A stretch of 64,000 nucleotides of DNA from Microcystis panniformis FACHB-1757 (GTDB taxonomy: Bacteria; Cyanobacteriota; Cyanobacteriia; Cyanobacteriales; Microcystaceae). The notes below the pieces were generated by a model that worked only from the letters and a program-made list of their open reading frames with translations, did not search any database and was not told the origin of the DNA. Positions 45,405 to 54,332 of the stretch are shown here, piece after piece; within the stretch, counting starts at the first letter, position 1; each line of letters begins with the position of its first letter. The position numbers were made by a program, and so were the translations under genes. The stretch lies in the NCBI RefSeq assembly GCF_001264245.1, contig NZ_CP011339.1:4092001-4156000 (forward strand). Reading direction: 5' to 3'.

Positions 45405-47642
45405 ATGCTACTTCAGCGATTTGCTTTTTTATTGCGTCCTAGTGGCGATATCGAGATCGAGCGGGGGATTCGGACTTTATTAGCCATCACAGTGCCGATT
45501 ATTATTGGTGATATTTTAGATCGGTCAGAAGTGGGGTTAATGGTCGGTTTAGCGGCTCAAACCTTGATTTTAGCTGATGTGGGGGGACTTTACTGCCTGA
45601 GAGCGAAAACCCTAGTCGCTACGACTATCGGGATGGCTCTAGCTTTGATTATCGGCACATTAGCCAGTGCTTGGCTAGGATTGACCGTAGTGATAGTTTT
45701 TTGTGGGTTGTTTCTAGCGGGTTATTTGACGGTTTACGGGGAAAATGGGGCGTTAGCTGGGGTAGTAATCAGTTTATTGCTGCTTTTGGCCGTTTCTTTG
45801 CCATCGGGAGATATGGTCGTCGCTTTACAACGGGCCGGAATCGCTGTTTTGGGAGGGGGATGGACAATTTTTTTGGCCCTGTTTATCTGGCCTTTTCGTC
45901 CTAATCAGCCTTTACGTCAGGTAACGGCGGAAAATTTTCAGGGTATCGCCACCTATCTCCGTTCTTTGCCTTTACACTCTCGTTCTAATGCTCATGAGGA
46001 GCCATATTTTGACCAAATTCGCCAACTGTTGCTCCGTTCGAGGAAAACTGTCACCTTGACGCGTCGGGGACGTTGGGGAAAGAATGAGCTGCGGGAATTG
46101 TTAATCGTCTTGATTGAAGATAGCGATCGCATTAATACCAGCTTAATTGCGCTGCGAGAATTGCTTCATCTTCATCCCTTGCCACAACTGACCACGGTGG
46201 GTATTTTATTAGAAGATATTCTCGTGCAAGTGGCGGAAATTAGCGAAGATATTGCTGGGTTAATTTTGGGTAGAAATAAACAACCAGATTGTGAGCGCTT
46301 GCAGCTATTACTCAAGGCGATCGAGCAACAAAAAAACCTGCAAGCTAAAGTTTTAGAAAATGCTCAGGACGATTATAGCAGTTATGTGGCAATTTCCCAA
46401 TTAAATAATCGTTTAAAAAAATTATTTAAACAGCTAAAAATAGCCAGTGAAACAGCGCAACATTTGCGGCAAAGCGAGGAATTTTCAGATAAAAAGAATC
46501 CCTGGCAGCGGAACTTTGAAGGGATAGAAAAAGAGTACGGTCAAGAAAAAGCTTGGTGGGAACCATTAAAATCTAATTTTAATCTAGAATCGCCCCTATT
46601 TCGTCATGGTTTACGCTTGGGTTTGGGAAGTGCGCTAGGAGTTTTGATTTACAATAAGCTAGGAATTACCCATAGTTTTTGGATTGGTTTAACCTTAGTT
46701 ATTGTGTTAAAACCAGATTTTAGCTTGACTTTTCAACGCTTTTTTAATCGGGTGTTTGGCACGATTTTAGGCTCGTTTTTTGTTTTGGCACTGTTGCGAA
46801 TTATAGATAATCCGCTCTGGTTAGAAGTTATTGGGGTTATTTCTATAGCGATCGCTTTAACTTTGGTGCGGTTTCACTATAGTTTAGCCGTATTTTTTAT
46901 CACAATTTTTGCTTTAATTATCAGTCGTCTCGATACCAGCAATGACGGGATTAATTTAGAGTATATCAGAATAGTTTATACTTTAATCGGTAGTGCTTTA
47001 GCTTTTGCACTTTCCTTCGGTTTTTTACGGTTTAATGAAGATGAACGTTTTTCCAGAGCTGCCATTAAAGCATTAGAAGCTAATCAAGTATATTTTCAGT
47101 CAGTTATGGCAGTTTATTTAGGAGAATCATCCTATCAAACTGCAATTTTATCTTCCCATCGCAATAAAGCTCGACGAGCAAATACAACTATGCAAACGGC
47201 CCTACAAAGATTAATTGATGATCCTAGCACGCCTTTTCCACAAATGGAACCAGCAATAACTTTAAGTAATTATATTCCTCGTTTTGGTCGCGGAGTGACA
47301 GTTTTATTGACGGAATTGGAACAATATCGCGGTAGTCCTCCCCATCCTAATCTAAGTCTGTTTACGCAACAAATAACCCAAGCTTTGACGCAATTAACCC
47401 AAGCTTTGCAAGCAAATAATCCTCCTTCTCCCTTACCTTCCCTCGAAGATACTTTAGAAAATATCCTCGATCATTTGCAAGAATTGCGAGAGGAAAGGTT
47501 AGTGGAAATTGGCCATCAAAAAGAGGGAACTAATCTCCAAAAATATTTAGGGGATTATAATATTGTCACCACGGAACTTGTGGAATTATCCAATCGTGTT
47601 GGGGTAATGAACACAGCAATTGATCGTTTTATTAGAAGTTAA
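45405..47642 (+). CDS. FUSC-family membrane protein (YccS/aromatic-acid-exporter-like)
   Basis: 745 residues. Two membrane blocks, each with several segments, are separated by a helical cytoplasmic region. Block 1 starts RTLLAITVPIIIGDILDRSE; block 2 has the FUSC-type sequence LGLGSALGVLIYNKLGITHS, FWIGLTLVIVLKPDFSLTFQ and RVFGTILGSFF. A long C-terminal helical domain follows. FUSC proteins are associated with efflux of aromatic acids and similar compounds. It follows the propeller gene with a 125-bp gap on the same strand; substrate unknown. Confidence 0.85.
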   Translation: MLLQRFAFLLRPSGDIEIERGIRTLLAITVPIIIGDILDRSEVGLMVGLAAQTLILADVGGLYCLRAKTLVATTIGMALALIIGTLASAWLGLTVVIVFCGLFLAGYLTVYGENGALAGVVISLLLLLAVSLPSGDMVVALQRAGIAVLGGGWTIFLALFIWPFRPNQPLRQVTAENFQGIATYLRSLPLHSRSNAHEEPYFDQIRQLLLRSRKTVTLTRRGRWGKNELRELLIVLIEDSDRINTSLIALRELLHLHPLPQLTTVGILLEDILVQVAEISEDIAGLILGRNKQPDCERLQLLLKAIEQQKNLQAKVLENAQDDYSSYVAISQLNNRLKKLFKQLKIASETAQHLRQSEEFSDKKNPWQRNFEGIEKEYGQEKAWWEPLKSNFNLESPLFRHGLRLGLGSALGVLIYNKLGITHSFWIGLTLVIVLKPDFSLTFQRFFNRVFGTILGSFFVLALLRIIDNPLWLEVIGVISIAIALTLVRFHYSLAVFFITIFALIISRLDTSNDGINLEYIRIVYTLIGSALAFALSFGFLRFNEDERFSRAAIKALEANQVYFQSVMAVYLGESSYQTAILSSHRNKARRANTTMQTALQRLIDDPSTPFPQMEPAITLSNYIPRFGRGVTVLLTELEQYRGSPPHPNLSLFTQQITQALTQLTQALQANNPPSPLPSLEDTLENILDHLQELREERLVEIGHQKEGTNLQKYLGDYNIVTTELVELSNRVGVMNTAIDRFIRS

Positions 47643-47806
47643 AATTTAGTTATTATAACCAGGGTGTATCTGATTTTTGTAAATCTACTGAGTTGGGTAT
47701 TTTTAAAGGGAAACTGTCTTCTAAAATTGGTCATTACTTCCGATTTTATCACTCAATCCAAGCTTTTGGTGGGTTCTACCTCCCAAACCCCTAGGGTTGA
47801 TTCAGA

Positions 47807-47834
47807 GTAGGGTTGATTCATGAATCAACCCTAC
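47807..47834. repeat. 28-nt perfect palindrome, dispersed copy 1
   Basis: The centre is GGTTGATTCATGAATCAACC, extended by GTAG/CTAC. The same palindrome, extended to 32 nt, occurs at 58176-58207. It lies in the 330-bp gap 47643-47969, which has no gene. Confidence 0.85.
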
Positions 47835-47865
47835 CCAAACCCCGGAGCGCATTAGTTTTTCGGTG

Positions 47866-47957
47866 AGATGCTTACACGCGATTGTTCATATTTTTGTACC
47901 AATTTAAGAGTCACTGATAATTGCTGGTTGTCTGTATTTGTGCAAAGGTGAGATGCA
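47866..47957 (+). repeat. Dispersed 90-bp repeat, copy 1 (downstream of dndD)
   Basis: It shares AATTTAAGAGTCACTGATAA plus TTGC exactly, and most other positions, with the inverted copy at 63911-64000. Both read TGCTTACA at one end and GTGAGATG at the other. Confidence 0.8.
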
Positions 47958-47969
47958 CCGATTTAGCAG

Positions 47970-50042
47970 TCAGGAGGGAAATCGATTAACTTCGATAATT
48001 TCCGTATATTCAAAATTATTAGGACTGCGTTTCACCAGAGAATAATTAACACCATGAAGATTAATTAAATCCTCTTGACAATCTGCTTTCGGAGAATTAT
48101 AAACTAACACATATTCTTTACCAATATAGGGAGAAATCTCGGTTTCTACTTCTCCTCTCCATTGAGTTTTTGTCACTAAAACAACTAACTGATTGGCTAA
48201 TTTAGGAATAGCGATCGCAACTTGCCGACGATAGATATGATCAAGACTACCAAAAGGGGAATCCATCACCAGAGGAAAAGTGCTGCTATCAATTCCCATC
48301 AAAGTATTTTTCTGACTCCATTCGCGCACTCGATCGATAATTCCCCCGATAAAAGATAAACTGAGAATCTGATTTTCTCCGGTGGAAGCTGCCACGGGAA
48401 TCGCGAATCCTGTGGTATTTTCTAATAATCTTACCTCGTAATCGGGACTAATACGGGGAATATAGGGAGTAAAAGAAATTGAGCTAAAGATTTCCTGTAC
48501 CCGTTTTTCTAAGGACAAACGAAACTGATTTTCTAATCTCTGTCTTACCTCACTAATGCGATTAATTGCCTCTTGAGTCGCTAAAATACGTCGTTGTCCT
48601 AAATTATATTTTTGCTCTTTTTGTTGCTGTTTCTGTACCTGTTTTTGCAGGGATTCTAACTCTTTTTCATAGATATCTAGTTGATTTTTATTGCTGCCCT
48701 GTTCCAAGCGTAAATCTTTTAGGGAATCCTCGATCGCATCTAAGCGAGATTGCAGATTTTTAATATCTTCATCGGGATAATGGCGAAATTTATCCCGCAC
48801 TTCATCTAATTCTGATTCTACTAAAGATAATTCTAAGCGCCATTGGTGAATATTAGCTTGATAATTATCCACTTCTTGCCAAAAATCTAAGACTTTTTTA
48901 TCCATTTCTTTGACTGTGGAAGATAAGCGAATGGCCGCTTCTTCTACATCGGCCATTCCTGCTTTATTCATCCAATCTTGTACCTGTAAATAAGCTTGGC
49001 TATTTTCCTGTAATTCCTGACCACAAATACATTTTTTCCGATCTAATAATTGTTGGACAAATTGCTGTTTGATACCACTGGGTAATTCCCCTTGTTGTCG
49101 TAGGCGATCGATTAATTGCTGAAAATTTTGATTAATTCCTTTTAAAAAGACTTGATAAGCTTGCTGAGAAATTAATTTCTTTAACTTATCCTTAGTTCTG
49201 ACTAAATCTTGCCGCAGATTTCTTTCCTGTTGTTCTAATTTTTCTTTTAACTGTTTTAATTCCTCGGCACCACTTAACTCTAGTAAGCGATTAGTCACGG
49301 CTTTTTTTAATTCTTCTTGCTGGGATAACTGGCTAATAATATCTTGCTGACGCTGTTTTAATTTCTCGAAATCCTGCTCAATTTTACTTTCCTGTTTTAA
49401 TAACTTTTTTAAATCCGATTCCCCTAAATCTTTAAGCTCATCTTGTAAAGATTTCTTAGCTTTTTTTAAATGCTCGATCGCTCGATCTAATACTTTAACT
49501 CCCAATAATTCTTTTGTATCTTCGGCGATTTTACCTTGACTACTACTGCGGAATTGATGATCAATATATTCCCCATCAAAAAAGAAATAACGGTGTAAAC
49601 TTTCCGGTAAAATTTGATTAATAATATCCTCCGCTGGTTGATTGGGTGTGTACCAATTGCCATCATCACCAGCGTAGAGCATATATAAACTATTTGAACC
49701 GTATTTAATTTTACTATTTACATCTTGATAGGCGAAAAATTTTCGTTTTACCTGATAGCGTTTATTTTCATGTTCAAAGTTTACTTCTGCGGAACATTCT
49801 ATGGAAGTTCCCGTACTTACTTCCGTAATTGCCCGTTTATTAACTAATAACTCTGGTTCGGCAAAAGCTGCTGTAAATTTTTCATAAAGAACCCAAGTAC
49901 AAGCATTTAAAATGGTTGTTTTTCCCGCCCCATTATTGCCATAAATTACCGTTGTATTGCGAGAACTTGCCGCTAAATGTATCTCAGGAGTCTTACCATA
50001 AAATTGTCGAAAATTACATAACTTTATTGATAGTAGTTTCAT
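47970..50042 (-). CDS. dndD: DndD-like SMC/Rad50-type ATPase of DNA phosphorothioation
   Basis: 690 residues. Walker A is VIYGNNGAGKTTILNACTWV (about 33-52). The family-specific FRQFYGKTPEIHLA precedes it and RYFFFDGEYIDHQF follows. A long coiled coil is folded at a zinc-hook-like KKCICGQELQ. The signature STGENQILSLSFIGGI and Walker B FPLVMDSPFGSLDH lie near the C-terminus. DndD works with DndC and DndE in sulfur modification of DNA. dndE lies 13 kb upstream in this window. dndB, dndC and the restriction genes are not seen. Confidence 0.85.
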   Translation of the reverse strand: MKLLSIKLCNFRQFYGKTPEIHLAASSRNTTVIYGNNGAGKTTILNACTWVLYEKFTAAFAEPELLVNKRAITEVSTGTSIECSAEVNFEHENKRYQVKRKFFAYQDVNSKIKYGSNSLYMLYAGDDGNWYTPNQPAEDIINQILPESLHRYFFFDGEYIDHQFRSSSQGKIAEDTKELLGVKVLDRAIEHLKKAKKSLQDELKDLGESDLKKLLKQESKIEQDFEKLKQRQQDIISQLSQQEELKKAVTNRLLELSGAEELKQLKEKLEQQERNLRQDLVRTKDKLKKLISQQAYQVFLKGINQNFQQLIDRLRQQGELPSGIKQQFVQQLLDRKKCICGQELQENSQAYLQVQDWMNKAGMADVEEAAIRLSSTVKEMDKKVLDFWQEVDNYQANIHQWRLELSLVESELDEVRDKFRHYPDEDIKNLQSRLDAIEDSLKDLRLEQGSNKNQLDIYEKELESLQKQVQKQQQKEQKYNLGQRRILATQEAINRISEVRQRLENQFRLSLEKRVQEIFSSISFTPYIPRISPDYEVRLLENTTGFAIPVAASTGENQILSLSFIGGIIDRVREWSQKNTLMGIDSSTFPLVMDSPFGSLDHIYRRQVAIAIPKLANQLVVLVTKTQWRGEVETEISPYIGKEYVLVYNSPKADCQEDLINLHGVNYSLVKRSPNNFEYTEIIEVNRFPS

Positions 50043-50234
50043 ATTTATATAAAGGGGATGATGGGGAAGTGGGGGAGTGGGAAGTGGGGAAGTGGGGAAG
50101 TGGGGAAGTGGGGGGATGGGGAAGTGGGAAGTGGAGCATTTGGATGAAATTTCCCTAAACCCCTAAATCCCTATCACCCTATCACCCCAAAACCCTATCA
50201 CCCTATCTCCTGACTCCTGATAGCTAAAAGCTAA
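50043..50234. repeat. G-rich 8-bp tandem repeats and CCCTATCAC repeats
   Basis: 50066-50135 is mostly AGTGGGGA in an 8-bp period; 50165-50205 repeats CCCTATCAC. No gene. Confidence 0.7.
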
Positions 50235-50411
50235 TTATTGGATTACTTCTTTAATAATCGTTAAAACATCATCATTGATATTGCGAGGATTGCGCTGGTA
50301 TAACTTATCTCTTTCCAATTTTAAAACTCGATCGATGATTTTTCGCACATCTTCGGGAGCGTTTAAAATCGGTTCTTGGATATTTTGGAGATTATTATCA
50401 GGATTAGTCAT
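50235..50411 (-). CDS. 58-residue conserved-looking small protein upstream of dndD
   Basis: ATG 50411 to TAA 50235. The sequence is charged and helix-prone (ILNAPEDVRKIIDRVLKLER, NPRNINDDVLTIIKEVIQ), with a hydrophobic-face pattern rather than random composition. It lies 192 bp upstream of dndD on the same strand. I recognise no family; linkage to dndD suggests an accessory or regulator, which is inference only. Confidence 0.55.
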   Translation of the reverse strand: MTNPDNNLQNIQEPILNAPEDVRKIIDRVLKLERDKLYQRNPRNINDDVLTIIKEVIQ

Positions 50412-50512
50412 AGGGCAGATTTTTTAATATTTACAGCCGCGGCATTTCCAACAAAATCCCTGCCAGGGTACGTTAATCTACTACTAACGCACCCTCACCC
50501 TAGATTGTTTCT

Positions 50513-51103
50513 CTAAACGAAACTTAAATAGGGTAACTTTTGTGCGGTAGATTCAATCAGATCGAGATTTTGTAAAAGCTGTCCGCAGGTATCCCAACCC
50601 CCTTCTATTAACATCTGTCGGGAACCTTCATTCATAGAGACGGTAGCGACAAAATCCCCCCATTCTACTGTCATGGTTGTCAAGGAAAGATCGACGGGAA
50701 TTTCGGGATTAGCTGCAATTAAATCCTGTAAATGGGTGATGGTTTTTGCCTCAGCAGTGACACAGGGAACCCCATTAGCGATACAATTGCCAAAAAATAT
50801 TTCGGCGAAACTTTCCCCGATAATTGCTTGAATTCCCCAACGTAAAATCGCTTGCGGTGCGTGTTCCCGAGAAGAGCCACAACCAAAATTACCATTAACT
50901 ACCAAAATTTTCGCCCCTTGGTACTGGGGTAGATCGAAAGGATGACTCCCCTGTAAAGCGGCTCGATCATCGGCGAACACTTGTTCTCCTAAACCTTCAA
51001 AGGTGATACAACGCAAAAAACGAGCCGGAATAATGCGATCGGTGTCAATATCGTTGCCTCGCAAGGGTAAAGCTCGTCCGGAGATGGTTTTAACTTGACT
51101 CAT
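50513..51103 (-). CDS. leuD: 3-isopropylmalate dehydratase small subunit
   Basis: 196 residues. LeuD supplies the substrate-specific swivel domain of isopropylmalate isomerase in leucine synthesis; the Fe-S-bearing LeuC is not nearby. Motifs: RALPLRGNDIDTDRIIPARF at the start, ILVVNGNFGCGSSREHAPQA, and IIGESFAEIFFGNCIANGVP. It follows a 32-codon ORF by 9 bases, which itself overlaps cobU. Confidence 0.95.
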   Translation of the reverse strand: MSQVKTISGRALPLRGNDIDTDRIIPARFLRCITFEGLGEQVFADDRAALQGSHPFDLPQYQGAKILVVNGNFGCGSSREHAPQAILRWGIQAIIGESFAEIFFGNCIANGVPCVTAEAKTITHLQDLIAANPEIPVDLSLTTMTVEWGDFVATVSMNEGSRQMLIEGGWDTCGQLLQNLDLIESTAQKLPYLSFV

Positions 51104-51112
51104 GATCTTTTT

Positions 51113-51211
51113 CTAACTTTTACTAGCAGTGACAAAAAAAGTGGTTGCATCTTGCCATACTCCCTGATCGGTGGCATTTTTCTCGATTTCTCGGCGATAA
51201 TCGTTGCTCAT
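51113..51211 (-). CDS. 32-residue ORF translationally coupled to cobU
   Basis: ATG 51211 overlaps the cobU stop as ATGA. The frame reads SNDYRREIEKNATDQGVWQD and ATTFFVTASKS to TAG 51113, then 9 bases to the leuD ATG. The tight cobU-ORF-leuD packing is the main support. No family recognised; a real micro-protein or only a coupling device are both possible. Confidence 0.45.
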   Translation of the reverse strand: MSNDYRREIEKNATDQGVWQDATTFFVTASKS

Positions 51212-51768
51212 CTTCTCTGCTGCCCAATTATCGACAAAGACTGACCCAATTGACTTAAATTAAGAGCATGGCCGCCGGTAACTAGATAAACTGCGTCTGC
51301 TATTGTGCCAATTCTACGACAGAGATCGCCTAAACGATCGCGAAACAGACGACCGAGGGGATAAGCGGGAACCACACCCCAACCGGTTTCTTCCGCTACC
51401 AGAATAACATCAACCGCCGCATTTTTGAGGGAATACAAGAATCGATCGCTGATTTCTAACCATTCAGCTGCCGACATTTCTAAACAATTGGCTACCCAAG
51501 TACCGAGAGAATCGATCAATAAACAGTGAGAAAATGGGCTATTATCAATAGTTTCGCTTAATTGTCGGGGAATTTCTTGGGTTTGCCATTGGGGGGAACG
51601 TCGCTGCCGGTGTCTTTCAATGCGATCGCACCATTCTTGATCTTTTTCATCCACCGAGGAGGTGGCGATATAAATAACGGGTTTTTGGCTGATTTTGGCT
51701 AAATATTCGGCCCATTCACTTTTTCCAGAACGGGCAGCCCCTGTAACTAGGATAATTTTTTCATCCAC
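51208..51768 (-). CDS. cobU: Adenosylcobinamide kinase / adenosylcobinamide-phosphate guanylyltransferase
   Basis: 186 residues, family length. The enzyme phosphorylates adenosylcobinamide and adds GMP in cobalamin assembly. P-loop ILVTGAARSGKSEWAEYLA, the guanylylated His region RIERHRQRRSPQW, and VILVAEETGWGVVPAYPLGR are all present. Cytoplasmic. It ends in an ATGA overlap with the 32-residue ORF. Confidence 0.94.
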   Translation of the reverse strand: MDEKIILVTGAARSGKSEWAEYLAKISQKPVIYIATSSVDEKDQEWCDRIERHRQRRSPQWQTQEIPRQLSETIDNSPFSHCLLIDSLGTWVANCLEMSAAEWLEISDRFLYSLKNAAVDVILVAEETGWGVVPAYPLGRLFRDRLGDLCRRIGTIADAVYLVTGGHALNLSQLGQSLSIIGQQRR

Positions 51769-51816
51769 GATCGAGATTTTGGCAAATAACTAAAGTATAT
51801 AGGGGAGAAAACTGTC

Positions 51817-52193
51817 CTATTCTGCATCATCCAAACGGTGAATATCATCATCTCCTAAATATTCGCCATTTTGTACCTCGATCATCACCAGAGGAATAGA
51901 ACCGGGGTTTTCCACCCGATGACGGGTATTCATGGGAACGTATGTAGATTCTTTTTGTTTGAGGAGAGTTTCTTTTTCATCACAGATTACCCGCGCTGTG
52001 CCGGAGACGACAATCCAGTGTTCACTGCGATGGTAGTGCATTTGGGTACTCATGTGATGGCCGGGTTTAATGACAATGCGATTGATGCGATACCGGGGAC
52101 CTTCCTCCAATACCGTCACTGTTCCCCAGGGGGAGTCCGCGTCATTTCTATGTCTTGGGGATAAGGGGAGGGATCATTAATTAAGTCATCCAT
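51817..52193 (-). pseudogene. Phosphomannose-isomerase-type cupin protein, frameshifted near the N-terminus
   Basis: The frame 52119-51817 (GTG start) encodes a complete mannose-6-phosphate isomerase type II cupin: VLEEGPRYRINRIVIKPGHH, QMHYHRSEHWIVVSGTA, MNTRHRVENPG. The natural start is probably ATG 52193 (DDLINDPSPYPQDIEMTRT), which leaves frame at a G5 run (52129-52133, plus strand). One extra base gives RTPPWGTVTVLEEG and 125 residues. The cupin core with its His ligands is intact, so a functional product from the GTG remains possible. Confidence 0.75.
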
Positions 52194-52229
52194 GGTGGTG
52201 GTCTCCAAACTTGATTAACATTCTAGTGG

Positions 52230-52570
52230 ACAATAATCAGTAATCAGTTATCAGTGAACAGTAATCAGTGAACAGTGAACAGTAATCAGTTATCAGTGAA
52301 CAGTAATCAGTTATCAGTGAACAGTGAACAGTAATCAGTGATCAGTGAACAGTAATCAGTTATCAGTGAACAGTAATCAGTGATCAGTGAACAGTAATCA
52401 GTTAAGTAGTCATGCAAAATTAATTACCTGCCCGATCGAGCTAAAACCCTTACGGGGCAATGATCGTCATGTGTAAATAATTTTGCCTAGGTACTTATCA
52501 GTGAACAGTAATCAGTTATCAGTGAACAGTGAACAGTAATCAGTGAACAGTAATCAGTGAACAGTAAAAA
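52230..52570. repeat. Large STRR array (AGTAATC / AGTTATC / AGTGAAC units) split by MITE-1 copy D
   Basis: About 36 heptamer units of three main variants, broken by the element at 52403-52497 and continuing on the other side. A smaller array at 52640-52675 follows and provides the last codons of the flotillin gene. Confidence 0.9.
52403..52497 (-). mobile_element. MITE-1 copy D, inserted in an STRR unit
   Basis: The same 95 nt. The flanks ATCAGT-TA and TA-TCAGTGAAC join across the element to restore a perfect CAGTTATCAG repeat unit, which proves the TA target duplication. Confidence 0.93.
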
Positions 52571-52652
52571 GACAGCAGTAAACTGCCATTTGATGATGAT
52601 CACTTAATACACACTGCTCACTTAAAACTTAAAACTCAAAACTGATAACTGA

Positions 52653-53918
52653 TCACTGATCACTGATCACTGAACTCTTGACAGATGGCTCGGTTTGTGC
52701 TAGGCGATTAGCCATTTGTACCAGATCGACTCCAGTAGCTTGACGCAATTGTTCAGCAAAGGCAGTCATTTTGGGGACAAGATTACTATCACCACCGTCC
52801 ACTACCGTCACCGTTTGTACCTGCAATTCTGGTACACTGGCGGCCATTAATTTCAGCAATAACTCCAATTTTTGGTATAAAAAGATGTTTTTAGCGTTAT
52901 TTCCCGCTCCTTGCCAAGAGGCCGCTAATTTTTTGGTTCCTTCCGCTTGCGCTTTCCCCTGTTCGATAATTTTGGCTGCTTCCCCCCGGGCTTTTGCGAT
53001 CGCTTGTTGACATTCCGCTGCCGCCGGGGCGATCACATCTGCTTGTAATTGCTGTTTCACCTGCTTAATTCGGGCAGTTTGTACCGCCACTTCTGCCTGT
53101 ACTTTAGCTAAATCGGACATAACCACCGATTCTACCTCGGCAATCATGGCGCCGCGCTTAGTTTGAGTGTCGCGCACCCGTTTTTCTGCGTCAGCTTTGG
53201 CTATTTCTAAATCTTTTTGGATACGACGCAAAGCGGTTAGGCGTAGATTCTCGGAATCCTTGATAATCGATGTTTTTCGGGCTTTTGCTTCTGCTATCCG
53301 GGCATCTCTCTGTAATTCGGCTTTTTGCTTCCGTCCGATCGAATCCAGATAACGCACCTCATCGGAAATATTCTGGATCTGCAAACTATCCAAAACTAAA
53401 CCCAATTTTTCCAGATCCTGTTCCGCTTCTTCTAGGAGACTTTTAGCGAAAGCAATCTGATCGGAGTTCGCTTGTTCTGGGGTTAAATTCGCCAAGACAC
53501 CGCGCAAATTGCCCTCTAGGGTTTCTTTAGCCAATTGTTCAATTTCCTTGCGTTTCTTGCCCAATAAACGCTCGATCGCATTATGAATAATCGGTTCTTC
53601 CCCGGCAATTTTAATATTCGCCACCCCAGTGACGATCAACGGCACACCGCCCTTAGAATAGGCATTAACCACCCTGAGATCGATGATCATGTTGGTCAGG
53701 TCCATTCGATACACTTGTTCTAGCATAGGTAAACGAATACTGCTGCCCCCTTTTACCAAACGATAACCGATGGTTTTGCCCGTGGCCGTGGGACGACGAC
53801 TGCCGGCAAAAATTAAGACTTCACTCGGTTGACAGATGTGGTAATAGTTACGGATGACTAATAAACCCGCACCTGTCCCTAAACCGAAAACTCCCAGTAA
53901 AACAGCGATAATTTCCAT
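52653..53918 (-). CDS. Flotillin/band-7 family membrane scaffold protein
   Basis: 421 residues from ATG 53918; a TTG 20 codons upstream is less likely. An N-terminal membrane segment (IIAVLLGVFGLGTGAGLLVI) is followed by the SPFH domain (YRMDLTNMIIDLRVVNAYSK, GVPLIVTGVANIKIAGEEP) and a long Ala/Glu/Lys coiled coil with AKARGEAAKIIEQGKAQAEG, typical of flotillins. It would form membrane microdomain scaffolds. The last codons (SSVISDQ) are read from an STRR array, so the natural C-terminus has been replaced or extended by repeat DNA. Confidence 0.9.
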   Translation of the reverse strand: MEIIAVLLGVFGLGTGAGLLVIRNYYHICQPSEVLIFAGSRRPTATGKTIGYRLVKGGSSIRLPMLEQVYRMDLTNMIIDLRVVNAYSKGGVPLIVTGVANIKIAGEEPIIHNAIERLLGKKRKEIEQLAKETLEGNLRGVLANLTPEQANSDQIAFAKSLLEEAEQDLEKLGLVLDSLQIQNISDEVRYLDSIGRKQKAELQRDARIAEAKARKTSIIKDSENLRLTALRRIQKDLEIAKADAEKRVRDTQTKRGAMIAEVESVVMSDLAKVQAEVAVQTARIKQVKQQLQADVIAPAAAECQQAIAKARGEAAKIIEQGKAQAEGTKKLAASWQGAGNNAKNIFLYQKLELLLKLMAASVPELQVQTVTVVDGGDSNLVPKMTAFAEQLRQATGVDLVQMANRLAQTEPSVKSSVISDQ

Positions 53919-54138
53919 AGATTTTATTACGGTCGATGCTCGGATCAAATTAACTAAATTGTATCCGTCAATTTCCAACTTTGACAGACCAGTAGTCTAG
54001 TAGGGTGTAGGTACATCGAAAATTAAAATAAGCAATGATAGAGTAAAATCCCCTAGTTTTATCTTGACTTCAATCAAATTGCTTCTAAAATCTACACATA
54101 ACTTTATTCGTAGAGCAAATTATTCGATGTATGAATAA

Positions 54139-54276
54139 TCTCAAAAAATCTCTCGGCATTTGTTCACCGTCGCTTCTTCTGCTGTGGGTGTCCCCGAACC
54201 CACGGGTGTTCTTGGTTATATCACACTGGGCGGTTTAATGCTACTAGGGGGTGCTGTCCGCAAAGCGAGAAAATAA
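54139..54276 (+). pseudogene. PEP-CTERM gene remnant (C-terminal sorting signal only)
   Basis: An open frame without a start codon encodes VGVPEPTGVLGYITLGGLML, then LGGAVRKARK-stop, nearly the same sorting signal as at 33368-34156 and 56340-57182. Nothing of the exported domain is left upstream. Confidence 0.8.
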
Positions 54277-54332
54277 TGTCCCAGAGAGAGGAGGCGCGGG
54301 TTTCCTCTCTCTTTTTTGGGGGGGTTTTAGCT

